53,903 nt of DNA from Actinomadura montaniterrae (GCF_008923365.1 NZ_WBMR01000046.1:1-53903), one strand, 5' to 3'; counted from the first letter of the stretch, positions 1 to 8,904 are shown. The notes: generated by a model from the letters alone, not told the origin. Program-made: numbers and translations.

Positions 1-99
1 CGGGCGGGCGCGGCGCGCCGGCGCGCGGCGGGCTCGCCTCTCCGACTGCCATGCTCGCCCCTTCTGCTGCCACCCCTCCGACGACGTTCCCGGCGCGGC

Positions 100-1434
100 C
101 TACTCGAGGTCGCCGCGGGCGGCCTCGCCGGTGGAGCGGGGCCGGCCGAGCAGCCGCTCGACGGTGGTCGCCTCGCGGACCTCGCGGACCTCGCCGGGCC
201 CGGCGAGCAGCTCGTCGCGCACCGGCCCCTCGACCACGCGCAGGTGGACGTCACCGTACCGGTGGACGACCTGTGCCCGGTCATCGGCGGTGGATGACGA
301 CCCGGCCCGCACGGCCGCCTCGACCAGATCCGCCATCCGGGCGGCGGTCCGCGCCCAGTCGAACTCGGCCGCCCACGCCCGGCAGCGCGCGGCGATCTCG
401 TCGCGGCGGCCGGGCTCGGCCAGCTCCTTGAGCGCGCGTTCCACCACCTCGGCGGGCTCGTCGTCCGGGCCGACGAGCCAGCCGGTGACGCGGTCGCGGA
501 CGGCGTCGCGCAGCCCGTCCACGTCGAACGCGACGGACGGGACGCCGAGCGCGGCGGCCTCGATCACGCTGAGCCCCCAGCCCTCGCCCTGCGACGTGCT
601 CACGTGCAGGTCCGACGCGGCGACTAGGGCGGCCTTGACGTGCTCGGTCACGTAGCCGTGCGCGACCGCGACACCGTGCAGGCCGCGCTCCTCGATCCCG
701 GCGGCGAGCGCGTCCGCCTCCGGGCCCGACCCGATGATGTGGAGGCGGAGGCCCGGGTGCCGGTCGGCGAGGCCGCGGGCGAGGTCGAGGAGCAGGCCGA
801 GCCGTTTGTGCGGGACGAGCCGGGTCACGCAGGCCAGCTGCGGGTGCCCGGTCGCGACGGCGCCGTGGACGTCCGGCGGTTCGTCGGAGCCGTTCGGCAC
901 GACGTACACCGGGCCCTTCCAGGCCAGGCGTTCCCGTACCGCGCGCAGCGTGGACGGCGACACGACCACGTACGCGTGCCGCCGGTACGTCCAGCGGCTC
1001 ACGGGCCCTTCGAGCATCCGCCCGATCCACGCCATCCACGGCGGGAAGTGGACGCCGAACTGGGCGTCGTGCACGTGGTGGATCACGCAGAACACCGGGA
1101 CGCGGCGCGGCAGCGCCCAAGGCGTGAAGAACGGGATGCCGTTCTGGCAGTCGATCACCGCGTCGAAGCGGCCGCCGCGCCGGAACCGCCGCCGCAGCAG
1201 CCACAGCAGGACGAGCGGGTACACGGTGAACCGCCCGCCGAGCCGGACGAAGTCGACGCCGTCGACCCGGTCGCGGCGGGGCTGCCCGGGCGCCCGGGAC
1301 GTCACGTAGTACACGCGGACGCCGCGTTCCGCCGTCCGCCGGGCGATCTCCCACGCGTACCGCTCCGCGCCCCCGGCGGCCGGATGCCAGGGATCGCGCC
1401 AGTTCACGACCGCCAGCCTCAACGGTCCGCTCAT
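100..1434 (-). CDS. GT4-family glycosyltransferase
   Basis: This 444-residue protein has the two-lobed GT-B layout of family 4 glycosyltransferases. The N-terminus shows the usual first strand and glycine-rich acceptor loop (LRLAVVNWRDP, then PAAGGAERYAWEIA). The C-terminal lobe has a donor-site segment around EGWGLSVIEAAALGVPSVAF, with the two glutamates of the EX7E motif. I chose the ATG at 1434 because the sequence before it has random Arg/Ala-rich composition and because this ATG overlaps the stop of the upstream GT2 gene in an ATGA junction, which suggests translational coupling. The last roughly 60 residues are charged and not typical of GT4 enzymes. Neighbours (GT2, GT-C-like membrane protein) suggest cell-envelope glycan or glycolipid assembly at the cytoplasmic face. 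The sugar and acceptor cannot be told from sequence. Confidence 0.88.
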   Translation of the reverse strand: MSGPLRLAVVNWRDPWHPAAGGAERYAWEIARRTAERGVRVYYVTSRAPGQPRRDRVDGVDFVRLGGRFTVYPLVLLWLLRRRFRRGGRFDAVIDCQNGIPFFTPWALPRRVPVFCVIHHVHDAQFGVHFPPWMAWIGRMLEGPVSRWTYRRHAYVVVSPSTLRAVRERLAWKGPVYVVPNGSDEPPDVHGAVATGHPQLACVTRLVPHKRLGLLLDLARGLADRHPGLRLHIIGSGPEADALAAGIEERGLHGVAVAHGYVTEHVKAALVAASDLHVSTSQGEGWGLSVIEAAALGVPSVAFDVDGLRDAVRDRVTGWLVGPDDEPAEVVERALKELAEPGRRDEIAARCRAWAAEFDWARTAARMADLVEAAVRAGSSSTADDRAQVVHRYGDVHLRVVEGPVRDELLAGPGEVREVREATTVERLLGRPRSTGEAARGDLE

Positions 1435-2255
1435 CCTTGCCCGGCGCTCGACGCGGACGGCAGGCCCCGGTCCGGCAGGGCGGGCAGCGGGCCGAGGACG
1501 GGCTCGGACGCCGGCGCCGGGGCGGGGACCAGCGGGCCGGAGACGCGCGCGCGGATCCGGGCGAGGTCGATCAGGCACTGCAGCGAATGCCGGCGCACCG
1601 AGAACGTCGACCCGGGGCGGTCGCGCCACACGACCGGGATCGCGGTGACGGGCGCGCCGCGCCGCACGCAGTGCGCGAGCAGCTCGACGTCGAACGAGAA
1701 CCCGGTGGTGCGCAGGTCGCGCGCGGCGGCGCGGCCGAGCGGCCCGGCGAAGAACTTGAACCCGCACTGGGTGTCCTGGATGCCGCCGACCAGGTCGCGG
1801 ACGATCCGGTTGAACGTGATCGCGCCGAGCCGCCGGACCGGCAGCGCGTACCCCTCGACGACGGACGCCTCGTGCCGCCGCGACCCGACCACCACGGTCC
1901 GGCCCTCGCGGAGCAGGACGAGCGCGTCGTCCAGCGCGGCGAGGTCGGTGGCCATGTCGGCGTCCATGAACCCGATGTAGGGGGCGCGGGTGGCGAGCAG
2001 GCCGGTGCGGACGGCGGCGCCCTTGCCGGGCCGGTCGCAGGTCAGCAGCCGCACCGGGACGGGCCCGCGCCAGGAGCGGACGATCTCCGCCGTCGCGTCC
2101 GTGCTGGCGTTGTCGACCACGATCACCTCGGCGCGCGCCGGCAGCGCGGCGAGCCTGCCGCTCAGCAGGTCCAGCCCGGCGGGCAGCCGGCCGGCCTCGT
2201 TGCGGGCGGGCACGACGACCTCGAGCAGGGCGGGACCGGGACGCCGGTTCCCCAT
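1431..2255 (-). CDS. GT2-family polyprenyl-phosphate-type glycosyltransferase
   Basis: The 274-residue protein matches the dolichyl/polyprenyl-phosphate glucosyl- or mannosyltransferase branch of GT2. It opens with VVVPARNEAGRL, followed by the nucleotide-binding VVDNASTD, the metal-binding DADM (DxD-type) and a QDTQCGFKFF segment characteristic of this branch. It has no C-terminal membrane anchor; the last 30 residues are Pro/Ala-rich. Such enzymes move a sugar from a nucleotide donor to polyprenyl phosphate on the inner membrane face, supplying GT-C enzymes that act outside. A GT-C-like membrane protein lies directly upstream, which fits. Its stop overlaps the ATG of the GT4 gene. Upstream it is separated by only 13 bases from the stop of the 43-residue peptide, so the four genes form one operon. 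Confidence 0.88.
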   Translation of the reverse strand: MGNRRPGPALLEVVVPARNEAGRLPAGLDLLSGRLAALPARAEVIVVDNASTDATAEIVRSWRGPVPVRLLTCDRPGKGAAVRTGLLATRAPYIGFMDADMATDLAALDDALVLLREGRTVVVGSRRHEASVVEGYALPVRRLGAITFNRIVRDLVGGIQDTQCGFKFFAGPLGRAAARDLRTTGFSFDVELLAHCVRRGAPVTAIPVVWRDRPGSTFSVRRHSLQCLIDLARIRARVSGPLVPAPAPASEPVLGPLPALPDRGLPSASSAGQG

Positions 2256-2268
2256 CAGGTCACGCGGG

Positions 2269-2400
2269 TCAGGGGGCGCCGTAGTTGTACATCGGCTTGA
2301 TGACCGGGTCCTTCTGCGAGGAGTTCGCGAGCTGCACGACGCCGAACGAGGCTCCGGCGGCGAGGAGGACGCCGACGAGTGCGGCGATGGCGATGCGCAT
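2269..2400 (-). CDS. 43-residue single-pass membrane peptide (DUF2613-like)
   Basis: A 43-codon frame starts with MRIAIAALVGVLLAAG, one hydrophobic helix of about 20 residues, and ends in a short polar tail finishing MYNYGAP. Its ATG shares the A of the upstream stop (TGATG), a coupled junction, and the gene sits within a four-gene minus-strand operon. Size, topology and position beside a GT-C-like arabinosyltransferase-type membrane protein recall the mycobacterial DUF2613 peptide next to aftD; the similarity is by context and general pattern rather than strong identity. The role is probably as an accessory membrane subunit of the neighbouring enzyme, but that is inference. The frame is short enough to be missed by automatic gene callers. 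Confidence 0.7.
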   Translation of the reverse strand: MRIAIAALVGVLLAAGASFGVVQLANSSQKDPVIKPMYNYGAP

Positions 2401-4103
2401 CAGGGGGCCCTTCGACTGTGGTGAGGGAGGCGGTCGGGGCTGCGGCTACGGATACTCCCGAGTAACGGAAGCCCCAGAGTAGTGCCTGAGGCCAGGAATG
2501 ACCAGAAAACCACCACACTCGCCGCGATCCAGGCAACGATCACCGGCGCCGCCGGGACGCGGTCCTCGCGCGGCGCCGCGGCGCCGTCGATCCGGTAAAC
2601 GGCCAGGTCAGCACCGGTGAGTACGGGTACCGCACCGCTGGGCCGGTATTTGCCGGTCTCCGAGTCGACGACGACGTACCGGACGCCCCGGTCACGGAGC
2701 GTGGCCGCGTCGGGGTGCGCGGCGGCCGGGGCGAGGGCGAGCGCCCGCGGGTCCTCGGCGGCGATGGTCGTCCGGCCGACGATCAGCGCGTCGTTCACCA
2801 CGACCCGCCGGTTCAGGTAGCGGGGCAGCGGGTCGAGGACGCGCCGTCCGTGGTTCCAGGGGTAGCTGCGGTACAGCGCCCACGGCAGCACGAGCACGTC
2901 CCCGGGCGCCGAGTCCGCGGCGATGATCTTCCGCGCGCGCGCCCAGTCCGCCGGGTAGTGGACGGCGCGCAGGTCGCCCGCCGCGCCCCACGCCAGCGTC
3001 GGCAGCAGCAGGACGGGCGCCGCGACCGCGCCGACCGCGGCCATCGCGTACCGCGCGGTGATCGCCCGGTCGGCGGCGACGCCGAGGCCCACCGCGACCA
3101 CGACGGCCAGCGGCGCGACGTACTGCTGGCCGTCCCGCAGCACGGCGAACCCGGACCACAGCCCGACCGCGCCCCGCAGCACCGGCGCGGCCACCGCCCC
3201 GAGCGCCGCCAGGACGAACCCGGCGGCCGCGGCGACGGCGGCGCCGCGGCGCCACTCCGGCTCCCGGCACCAGCGCCCGTACGCGAAGAGGGAGCCGAGC
3301 ACCACGGCCAGCCAGAACGCGGCGAGAACCGGCGTCCCGTAGCCGCGCGGCACCGTCTCGCCGTTCCAGATGCCGCCGAGCGTCAGGAGGCTGCCGAGCA
3401 CGCCGAACGGGGTGTCGGCCCGCGCCGCGAAGACGTCGACGGCCGTCCCGTTCCCCGGCACCCCCGCCGGGCGAAGCGCCCCCGGCACCAGCCACGGCAG
3501 GCTCAACGCCGCCACGACCCCGGCGACCCGCACCGCGCCGCGCAGCTGCGCCGACACCAGCGCGACGGCCAGCGCCGCCAGCCCCGACACGGTCAGCGCC
3601 GCGAACCCGCCGATCGCCGCGGGCACCAGCGCGCGGACGAGACGCCGCGTCCCGCCCTTCTCGGTCGTCCGGGCCGCCGACGCGACCACCCATGGCAGCG
3701 CCGCGTACCCGAGCAGCAGCGCCCACTGGCCGAGCAGCAGCCGCTCGGCGACGAACGGGTTCCAGGCGTAGCAGACCCCGGCGGCCAGCCGCGGCAGCAG
3801 CCGCGGCGTCGGCACCAGCGACGCCGCCGACATGCACGCCATCACGAAGATCGCGAGCAGGAGCAGCTTCTGCACCGCGTCGGCCGGGATCACCGTGGCG
3901 AGCGCCGTCACGAACGCGTCGCTCGGCACCTGCCGCGGGACCGTCCCGGTCAGCCCGAACGTCATCGGCGTGAACGCCGGATCGGGCGTGAACACCATGT
4001 CGTAGGACAGCACGAACCCGGGCGCGAGCCCCGGCCCGAGTGCCGCGAGCCCGAGCCCCAGCCCGGTCAAGGCGGCCACCACCTGCCGCGTCCGCTCCCC
4101 CAT
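2400..4103 (-). CDS. Polytopic GT-C-like membrane protein
   Basis: About 567 residues with around ten hydrophobic helices and a soluble C-terminal portion before a last helix. Near the N-terminus a loop reads LSYDMVFTPDPAF, with aspartates placed as in the first extracytoplasmic loop of GT-C glycosyltransferases. A later segment, CYAWNPFVAERLLLGQW, resembles actinobacterial arabinofuranosyltransferase-type proteins (AftD/DUF3367 neighbourhood). The soluble part contains VLPWALYRSYPWN. The ATG at 4103 was preferred to a GTG at 4133 because the added ten residues are unlike a signal and neither has a strong ribosome site. It begins the operon with the small membrane peptide and the two cytosolic glycosyltransferases. 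The likely role is transfer of a polyprenyl-linked sugar outside the membrane; the exact acceptor is unknown. Confidence 0.75.
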   Translation of the reverse strand: MGERTRQVVAALTGLGLGLAALGPGLAPGFVLSYDMVFTPDPAFTPMTFGLTGTVPRQVPSDAFVTALATVIPADAVQKLLLLAIFVMACMSAASLVPTPRLLPRLAAGVCYAWNPFVAERLLLGQWALLLGYAALPWVVASAARTTEKGGTRRLVRALVPAAIGGFAALTVSGLAALAVALVSAQLRGAVRVAGVVAALSLPWLVPGALRPAGVPGNGTAVDVFAARADTPFGVLGSLLTLGGIWNGETVPRGYGTPVLAAFWLAVVLGSLFAYGRWCREPEWRRGAAVAAAAGFVLAALGAVAAPVLRGAVGLWSGFAVLRDGQQYVAPLAVVVAVGLGVAADRAITARYAMAAVGAVAAPVLLLPTLAWGAAGDLRAVHYPADWARARKIIAADSAPGDVLVLPWALYRSYPWNHGRRVLDPLPRYLNRRVVVNDALIVGRTTIAAEDPRALALAPAAAHPDAATLRDRGVRYVVVDSETGKYRPSGAVPVLTGADLAVYRIDGAAAPREDRVPAAPVIVAWIAASVVVFWSFLASGTTLGLPLLGSIRSRSPDRLPHHSRRAP

Positions 4104-4184
4104 CGGCCTGGACGCTACCCGAACTCCGTTCACTCGCGGCGGGTCGTCGTCATGGACGCCGCCATGACGACGGCCCGCCGCGGC

Positions 4185-6335
4185 TCAGCGAGCGGAGGCG
4201 GTGGGGTCGGGGTCGCGGGGGAGGCCGAGGATGCGCTCGCCGATGACGTTGAGGTTGACCTCGGTGGTGCCGCCGCCGATCGACATCGCGCGGGACGCCA
4301 GCAGGTAGCGGGTCCAGCGCGGGCGCAGGCCGTCCTTCCAGCCGCCGGTCAGCGCGCCCTCCTCGCCGAGCAGCGTGAACCCGAACTCGGTCACCTGCTG
4401 CCCGTGCTCCATCGCGACCAGCTTCCGGACGTTCGCCGTCGCGCCCGGGTCCGTGCCCGACAGCTGCTTGAGCGTGGCCCGCAGGCCGAGCAGGTTGAAC
4501 GCGTGCTCGTCGCAGGCGAGCCGGCCGATGCCGTCGCGGACGACCGGGTCGCCGTCCAGGCCCAGCTCGGCGGCGAGGCTCAGCAGCTTCGGCACGTCCC
4601 CGCCGAGCTGGAACGAGCTGGTCAGCCCGACGCGCTCGTTGGCGAGGGTGTTGCGGGCGACGCGCCAGCCCTCGTTGACCGGGCCGACGACCCGGTCGTC
4701 CGGGACGAACACGCCGTCCAGGAACACCTCGTTGAACACCGCGTCGCCGGTGCACTCGCGCAGCGGCCGGACGTCGATGCCGTCGGACGCCATGTCCACG
4801 ATGAAGTAGGTGATGCCGTCGTGCTTGGGCCGGTCCGGGTCGGTACGGGCGACGCAGACGCCCCACTGCGCGTCGCGGGCCAGGGACGTCCAGATCTTCT
4901 GCCCGCTGATCCGCCAGCCGCCCTCGACCCGCTCCGCGCGGGTGCGCAGCCCGGCGAGGTCGGAGCCCGCGCCCGGCTCGGAGAACAGCTGGCACCAGAT
5001 GATCTCGCCGCGCAGCGTCGGCGGCAGGAACCGCTCCTGCTGCTCCGGCGTGCCGTACTGGACCAGCGACGGGACGACCCACGCCGCGATCATCAGCGGC
5101 ACCGGCCGGACCTTCGCGGCCTTCAGCTCCTGCTGGACGACGATCTGCTCCAGCGGCCCGGCGTCGCGGCCCCACGGCTTCGGCAGGTGCGGCGTCACCC
5201 AGCCGCCCTCAGCCATCGCGGCGCGCTGCGCGAGCGGGTCCATCGCGGCCATCTCGGCGACGCGGCCGCGGATCTCCTCGCGCAGCGGCGCGGCGTCCTC
5301 GCCGAGCTCGATGCTCATGGGGCGGCGGACGCCGCCGACCGCCAGCGCCGCCACGTCCGCGCGGTGCCCGCTCGCCCTTCCGAGGAGCGCGCGCAGGGTG
5401 AGGGCGCGCCGGTAGTAGAGGTGCGCGTCGTGCTCGTAGGTGTAGCCGATCCCGCCGTGGACCTGGATGTTGCCCTCGGCGCACAGGACGGCGGCGTCGG
5501 CGGCGAGCGCTCCCGCCACGCCGACCGCGTAGGCGCGCTGTTCGGGCTCGTCGCCGAACGACCGCGCCGCGTCCCAGACGGCCGCCCGCGCGCGCTCTAG
5601 CGCGATGAGCATCCGGGAGCACTTGTGCTTGATGCCCTGGAACTGGCCGATGGGGCGCCCGAACTGCTCGCGGAGCTTGGCGTAGGAGACGGCGTCGTCG
5701 AGCGCGCGGCCCGCGACGCCGCACGCCTCGGCCCCGAGTAGGACGACGGCGAGGGCGCGAGCGTCGGGCGCGTCGAGGAAACGGTCGTCCGGGACGTCCA
5801 GGCCGTCCACCGTCACCGAGCCGACCGGCCGGGTGATGTCGAGCGACTCCAGGTCCCCGACCGTGACCTCGTCCCGTGCGGCGATCACCCAGCGGTCGCC
5901 GACGGGCAGCAGGAACACGTCGGCGAGCGGCGCGCCCAGCACCGGCTGGACCGTCCCGGAGACCGTGTTCCCGTCGACGTCCAGGCCGCCGGAAAGACCG
6001 ACCGCCGCCTTGCGCGAACCGTCCGCGAGACCGGCGAGCAGGTCGGCGCCGGCGCCCGCGGCGTGCAGGATCGCCGAGGCCAGGACGGTCGGGACGTACG
6101 CGCCGGGCGCGAGGGCCCGGCCGAGCTCCTCCAGCGCGACGGCCTGCTCCAGCAGCCCGTACCCCTGGCCGCCGGCCTCCTCGGGCAGGTGCAGCCCGAG
6201 CAGGCCCTGCGCCGCGAGCGCGGGCCAGAACCCGGTATCGGCCTTGCGCGCCGTCTCCGGCGGGACGTTCCGCTCGGCGAACCCGCGCACCGACGCCGCG
6301 AGCGCCTCGTGCTCCTCCGTCAGCCCGATCGCCAT
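4185..6335 (-). CDS. Fused tandem acyl-CoA dehydrogenase (FadE34-like)
   Basis: The 716-residue protein holds two complete acyl-CoA dehydrogenase modules. Module 1 (about 1-335) has YAKLREQFGRPIGQFQ and GGIGYTYEHDAHLYYRR. Module 2 (about 340-716) has the FAD-site segment LFSEPGAGSDL, ISGQKIWTS, and GGGTTEVNLNVIGERILGLPR. A candidate catalytic base is Glu567 in LANERVG. Module 2 begins at Met340 (MSIELGED), which looks like a former start codon, so this is a gene fusion that puts the two unlike subunits of an alpha2beta2 enzyme in one chain, as in mycobacterial FadE34. That enzyme dehydrogenates CoA thioesters of steroid side chains. A GGAGAGG ribosome site precedes the ATG. A half KstR-like box lies about 40 bases upstream, which supports the steroid/isoprenoid assignment. 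Confidence 0.88.
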   Translation of the reverse strand: MAIGLTEEHEALAASVRGFAERNVPPETARKADTGFWPALAAQGLLGLHLPEEAGGQGYGLLEQAVALEELGRALAPGAYVPTVLASAILHAAGAGADLLAGLADGSRKAAVGLSGGLDVDGNTVSGTVQPVLGAPLADVFLLPVGDRWVIAARDEVTVGDLESLDITRPVGSVTVDGLDVPDDRFLDAPDARALAVVLLGAEACGVAGRALDDAVSYAKLREQFGRPIGQFQGIKHKCSRMLIALERARAAVWDAARSFGDEPEQRAYAVGVAGALAADAAVLCAEGNIQVHGGIGYTYEHDAHLYYRRALTLRALLGRASGHRADVAALAVGGVRRPMSIELGEDAAPLREEIRGRVAEMAAMDPLAQRAAMAEGGWVTPHLPKPWGRDAGPLEQIVVQQELKAAKVRPVPLMIAAWVVPSLVQYGTPEQQERFLPPTLRGEIIWCQLFSEPGAGSDLAGLRTRAERVEGGWRISGQKIWTSLARDAQWGVCVARTDPDRPKHDGITYFIVDMASDGIDVRPLRECTGDAVFNEVFLDGVFVPDDRVVGPVNEGWRVARNTLANERVGLTSSFQLGGDVPKLLSLAAELGLDGDPVVRDGIGRLACDEHAFNLLGLRATLKQLSGTDPGATANVRKLVAMEHGQQVTEFGFTLLGEEGALTGGWKDGLRPRWTRYLLASRAMSIGGGTTEVNLNVIGERILGLPRDPDPTASAR

Positions 6336-6372
6336 GACTGCACCTCTCCGTCGGGGATCGGAGCCAGCCTAT

Positions 6373-6386
6373 TAGAACGGCATTCG
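6373..6386. promoter_or_regulatory. Half KstR-like box upstream of acyl-CoA dehydrogenase
   Basis: Sequence TAGAACGGCATTCG. The left half fits TnnAAC of the KstR consensus TnnAACnnGTTnnA exactly; the right half does not. Read on the minus strand, the good half GTTCTA runs directly into TAATAG, a possible -10 for the dehydrogenase gene. The two fuller boxes at 9969 and 10880 are also placed over -10 elements. Alone this site would be weak; the shared placement raises its weight. Confidence 0.35.
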
Positions 6387-6400
6387 GTACTTAAGGGGGG

Positions 6401-7909
6401 TCAGGCCGCGACCTTCAGCTGCGCGAGGAACTCGTTGAGGTCCGGCCACATCTTCCGGTGCGTGTTCGGCAGCGACGCGAACACCGCCGCCGGCGTCTTG
6501 CGCCCCGTGTCGATCACCGCGGTCGCGACGATCTCCCCGGTCGCCCGCACCCCGGCCCGCTTGTAGGTCAGGTACGAGGCGATCAGCCAGCCCTTGTGCC
6601 CGTCCACGTTTAGCGGCTGCGACGCCAGCGGCGCCGACTTGTGCGGGAACGCGTAGTACTGCGACTCGTAGCCCTGCTCCGCCAGCGCCGTCGTCTTCTT
6701 GACGCTCCCCGGCCCCTTGTAGGCGCCCAGCAGCGTCGGCGGCAGCACGCCCGTGAGCAGCTGGCCGTACCAGAGCTGCTGCCCGTGCCGCTCGGTGACC
6801 ACGATCTGCTGCCCCGACCAGCCCGGCGTGCTCAGCTTGTTCTTCTTCGTCGGCAGCTGCCACGGCGGGGCGAGGCGCGGGTACGACAGCCCGGACGCCG
6901 CGTCCGTCAGCCGCCCGAGGACCTTGCTCGCCTTGCCCGGGAACCGCTTCAGCGCCTTGTCCGCGGGGACCGTCACCTGCGGCTCGTCCGGCTCCGCGGC
7001 GGCGCCCTTCGGGGCCGTCTTGACCGGCGTGTCCGCGGACGCGTCGTCGGTCCGGTGCGTCATGTAGTAGACGCCGCCGGCCGCGAGGAGCGCGACCACC
7101 AGCAGGCCCACGCCGCCGATCAGCACCAGCCGGGACCGGCCGCCGCCCTCGTCGAACGCGTCGCCGGACGACCCGGGCGAACCGCCGAGCTTGGCGTCCG
7201 CGGCGGCCTCGTCGGCCATCCAGTCCGGCATCTGCCAGTTGCCGCTGCTCGGCTTGCCGGCCTTCGCCGGGCCCGCGAGCCCGACCTGCACCGCGGGCGT
7301 CTCGTCCGCGGGGGCCCCGCCGGGACCGTCCTCGAACAGCGAGCCCTCCCAGCCGGGCGGCTCCTGCCCCTCCGCGGGGACGGGCGCGACCCGCACGTCG
7401 TCGGCGTCCGGCAGGGCGCCGGGCTCGCGCTCGGCGGCCGGCTCCTCCCAGGCGGCGGGCTGCTCCTCGGCCTCCGGCCGTCCCCACGGGCCGGGCCGCT
7501 CCTCGCGGGCCGGCTCCTCCCAGGTCGCGGGCCCCTGCCCGGCCGCGCCCTCCTGCTCGTACGCGGCCTCCCGCTCGTACGCGGCCTCCTGCGTGGAAGC
7601 GGCCTCGCGCGCGGACGCGGGCTCCTGCGTGGAAGCGGCCTCCCGCTCCTGCGCGGCTTCGCCCTCCGGCGCGCCCGCGCCGGGCCGGCCCTCGACCTTG
7701 CCCCAGATGTCGTGCGCCTGCTCGTCACCGCCATCGGAGAAATCCGTGCGGCCGTGCGGCGCGGGCATGAAGACCTCCGGCACCTTCGGCTCGGAGGAGA
7801 CCACCTGCGGGCCGGTCGAGCGCCCCGCGTCGGGCGCCGGCGGCCGGCCGGCCTCGTCGCTCTCGCTCATGTCGGTCCAGCGCACACCGCGCTCCCCCTG
7901 ATCGGACAT
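6401..7909 (-). CDS. Membrane-anchored protein with Glu/Ala-rich cytoplasmic domain
   Basis: About 502 residues. The N-terminal half (to about residue 265) is acidic and low in complexity, with stretches such as REAASTQE and YEREAAYEQE. Then comes RSRLVLIGGVGLLVVALLAAGG, a single membrane helix after a charged flank, and a roughly 220-residue C-terminal domain that would lie outside the membrane. That domain contains SYPRLAPPWQLP and a YESQYYAFP segment seen in actinobacterial hypothetical membrane proteins. I chose the ATG at 7909 (MSDQGERG); another Met lies three codons upstream. No enzyme motif is visible. The gene is on the same strand as its neighbours but about 65 bases from both, so operon membership is uncertain. 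Function unknown. Confidence 0.75.
   Translation of the reverse strand: MSDQGERGVRWTDMSESDEAGRPPAPDAGRSTGPQVVSSEPKVPEVFMPAPHGRTDFSDGGDEQAHDIWGKVEGRPGAGAPEGEAAQEREAASTQEPASAREAASTQEAAYEREAAYEQEGAAGQGPATWEEPAREERPGPWGRPEAEEQPAAWEEPAAEREPGALPDADDVRVAPVPAEGQEPPGWEGSLFEDGPGGAPADETPAVQVGLAGPAKAGKPSSGNWQMPDWMADEAAADAKLGGSPGSSGDAFDEGGGRSRLVLIGGVGLLVVALLAAGGVYYMTHRTDDASADTPVKTAPKGAAAEPDEPQVTVPADKALKRFPGKASKVLGRLTDAASGLSYPRLAPPWQLPTKKNKLSTPGWSGQQIVVTERHGQQLWYGQLLTGVLPPTLLGAYKGPGSVKKTTALAEQGYESQYYAFPHKSAPLASQPLNVDGHKGWLIASYLTYKRAGVRATGEIVATAVIDTGRKTPAAVFASLPNTHRKMWPDLNEFLAQLKVAA
7556..7645 (-). repeat. Coding direct repeats in Glu/Ala-rich region
   Basis: Inside the acidic N-terminal half of the membrane-anchored protein, a 21-base unit beginning CTCCTGCGTGGAAG (plus strand) occurs at 7586-7606 and 7622-7642, and GCTCGTACGCGGCCTCC occurs twice just before. 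They encode the (Y/S)xxEAA(S/Y) pseudo-repeats. Such in-frame repeats usually vary in copy number between strains. Confidence 0.7.
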
Positions 7910-7983
7910 GCGGAACACGGTACGCGAAGATCATTCATTTCGTTCCGCGGGTCATCACGCTGAGGACACATCTTCCTATCGCC

Positions 7984-8904
7984 TCAGTTCCGGCCCGCGA
8001 CGCCGGGATCACCGCCGGTGACCGCCGGACCGTCCGCGAGCCGCTCCCTGGCCAGCAGGGTCGCGCCCGCCACGGCGCCCGGCATCGCGAACACCGCGCC
8101 GAGCGGGATGAGAAAGACCACAAAGGTCGCGGCGCCGAACCCGACGGCCAGCGCCCGGTTCGCCTTCAGCCGCGCGAACCGCTCCTTGCGCAGCAGCCCG
8201 CGGCGCTCCAGCGCGATCGACGTCAGCTCCCCCGCCAGGTAGTACCCGGACACCAGGGCCGCGATCACCGGCACCACCGTCTGCCCCACCACCGGCAGGA
8301 ACCCGGCGGCGAAGAACACCACCGCGAACAGCAGCGCCACCAGCCCGAGGATCAGCGCGTCCTTCAGCGCCCGCCCGATCTGCACCAGCAGCGGGACGTC
8401 CGGCTCCGGCGGCGCGCCGCCCTGCGACTCCTCGACCCGCACCGCGATCGCCTCGTAGAAGGGGTCGCCGACCAGCAGCGTCACGGCCGTGAACGTCAGG
8501 ACGGCGAGGAACACCGCCGCGCCGTAGATCGCGATGCCGGCGACGACGCGCGCCGTCGCCCGCGCCGCCTCGGACCAGCCGTCCGCGAACGGCGTCACCC
8601 AGCCCGCGAGGCCGTCCAGGTAGAAGGCCAGCGTCACCAGCCCCGCCGCGTAGGCGGCCAGCACGATCAGCGCCGGGATCAGGCCGAACAGCCACTGCGC
8701 GGGGTTGCGCGCCGTCCAGCCGATGCCGCGCAGCAGGTACCCGACCCCGTTGAACAGGTCCTTGAACGCCGACGGCTTGGCGGCGGCCGGGCCCGGCGCG
8801 GGCGCGGCGGGCGGCTGCGGCTGTCCGGGCGCGGGCGGGCCGGGCGGTCCGGGTGGGCCCGGCTGCGGCTTCCACGGCGCGGGCTGATTCGGGGGGTGGC
8901 TCAC
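7984..8904 (-). CDS. EI24-domain membrane protein (CysZ-like)
   Basis: 306 residues from a GTG at 8904, with a Pro/Gln-rich N-terminal tail of about 50 residues and then four or more hydrophobic segments. The order is typical of the EI24/CysZ family: LFNGVGYLLRGIGW and NPAQWLFGLIPALIV, then a membrane pair around VGDPFYEAIAVRVEE, and near the end YYLAGELTSIALERRGL with a final hairpin. CysZ is a sulfate permease, but most actinobacterial EI24 proteins have no assigned substrate and no cys genes are nearby. A longer reading to 8967 adds Arg-rich residues unlike the family, hence the chosen start. The SDR gene upstream ends 72 bases away on the same strand. Confidence 0.85.
   Translation of the reverse strand: MSHPPNQPAPWKPQPGPPGPPGPPAPGQPQPPAAPAPGPAAAKPSAFKDLFNGVGYLLRGIGWTARNPAQWLFGLIPALIVLAAYAAGLVTLAFYLDGLAGWVTPFADGWSEAARATARVVAGIAIYGAAVFLAVLTFTAVTLLVGDPFYEAIAVRVEESQGGAPPEPDVPLLVQIGRALKDALILGLVALLFAVVFFAAGFLPVVGQTVVPVIAALVSGYYLAGELTSIALERRGLLRKERFARLKANRALAVGFGAATFVVFLIPLGAVFAMPGAVAGATLLARERLADGPAVTGGDPGVAGRN

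Noticed and set aside
2715..5600. Long plus-strand frame of 961 codons
   Set aside because: Shadow of the GT-C-like and acyl-CoA dehydrogenase genes; no recognisable motif and extreme Arg/Gln composition.
7556..7645. CRISPR-like repeats
   Set aside because: The repeats are in frame inside a protein-coding gene, lack unique spacers and encode Glu/Ala pseudo-repeats.
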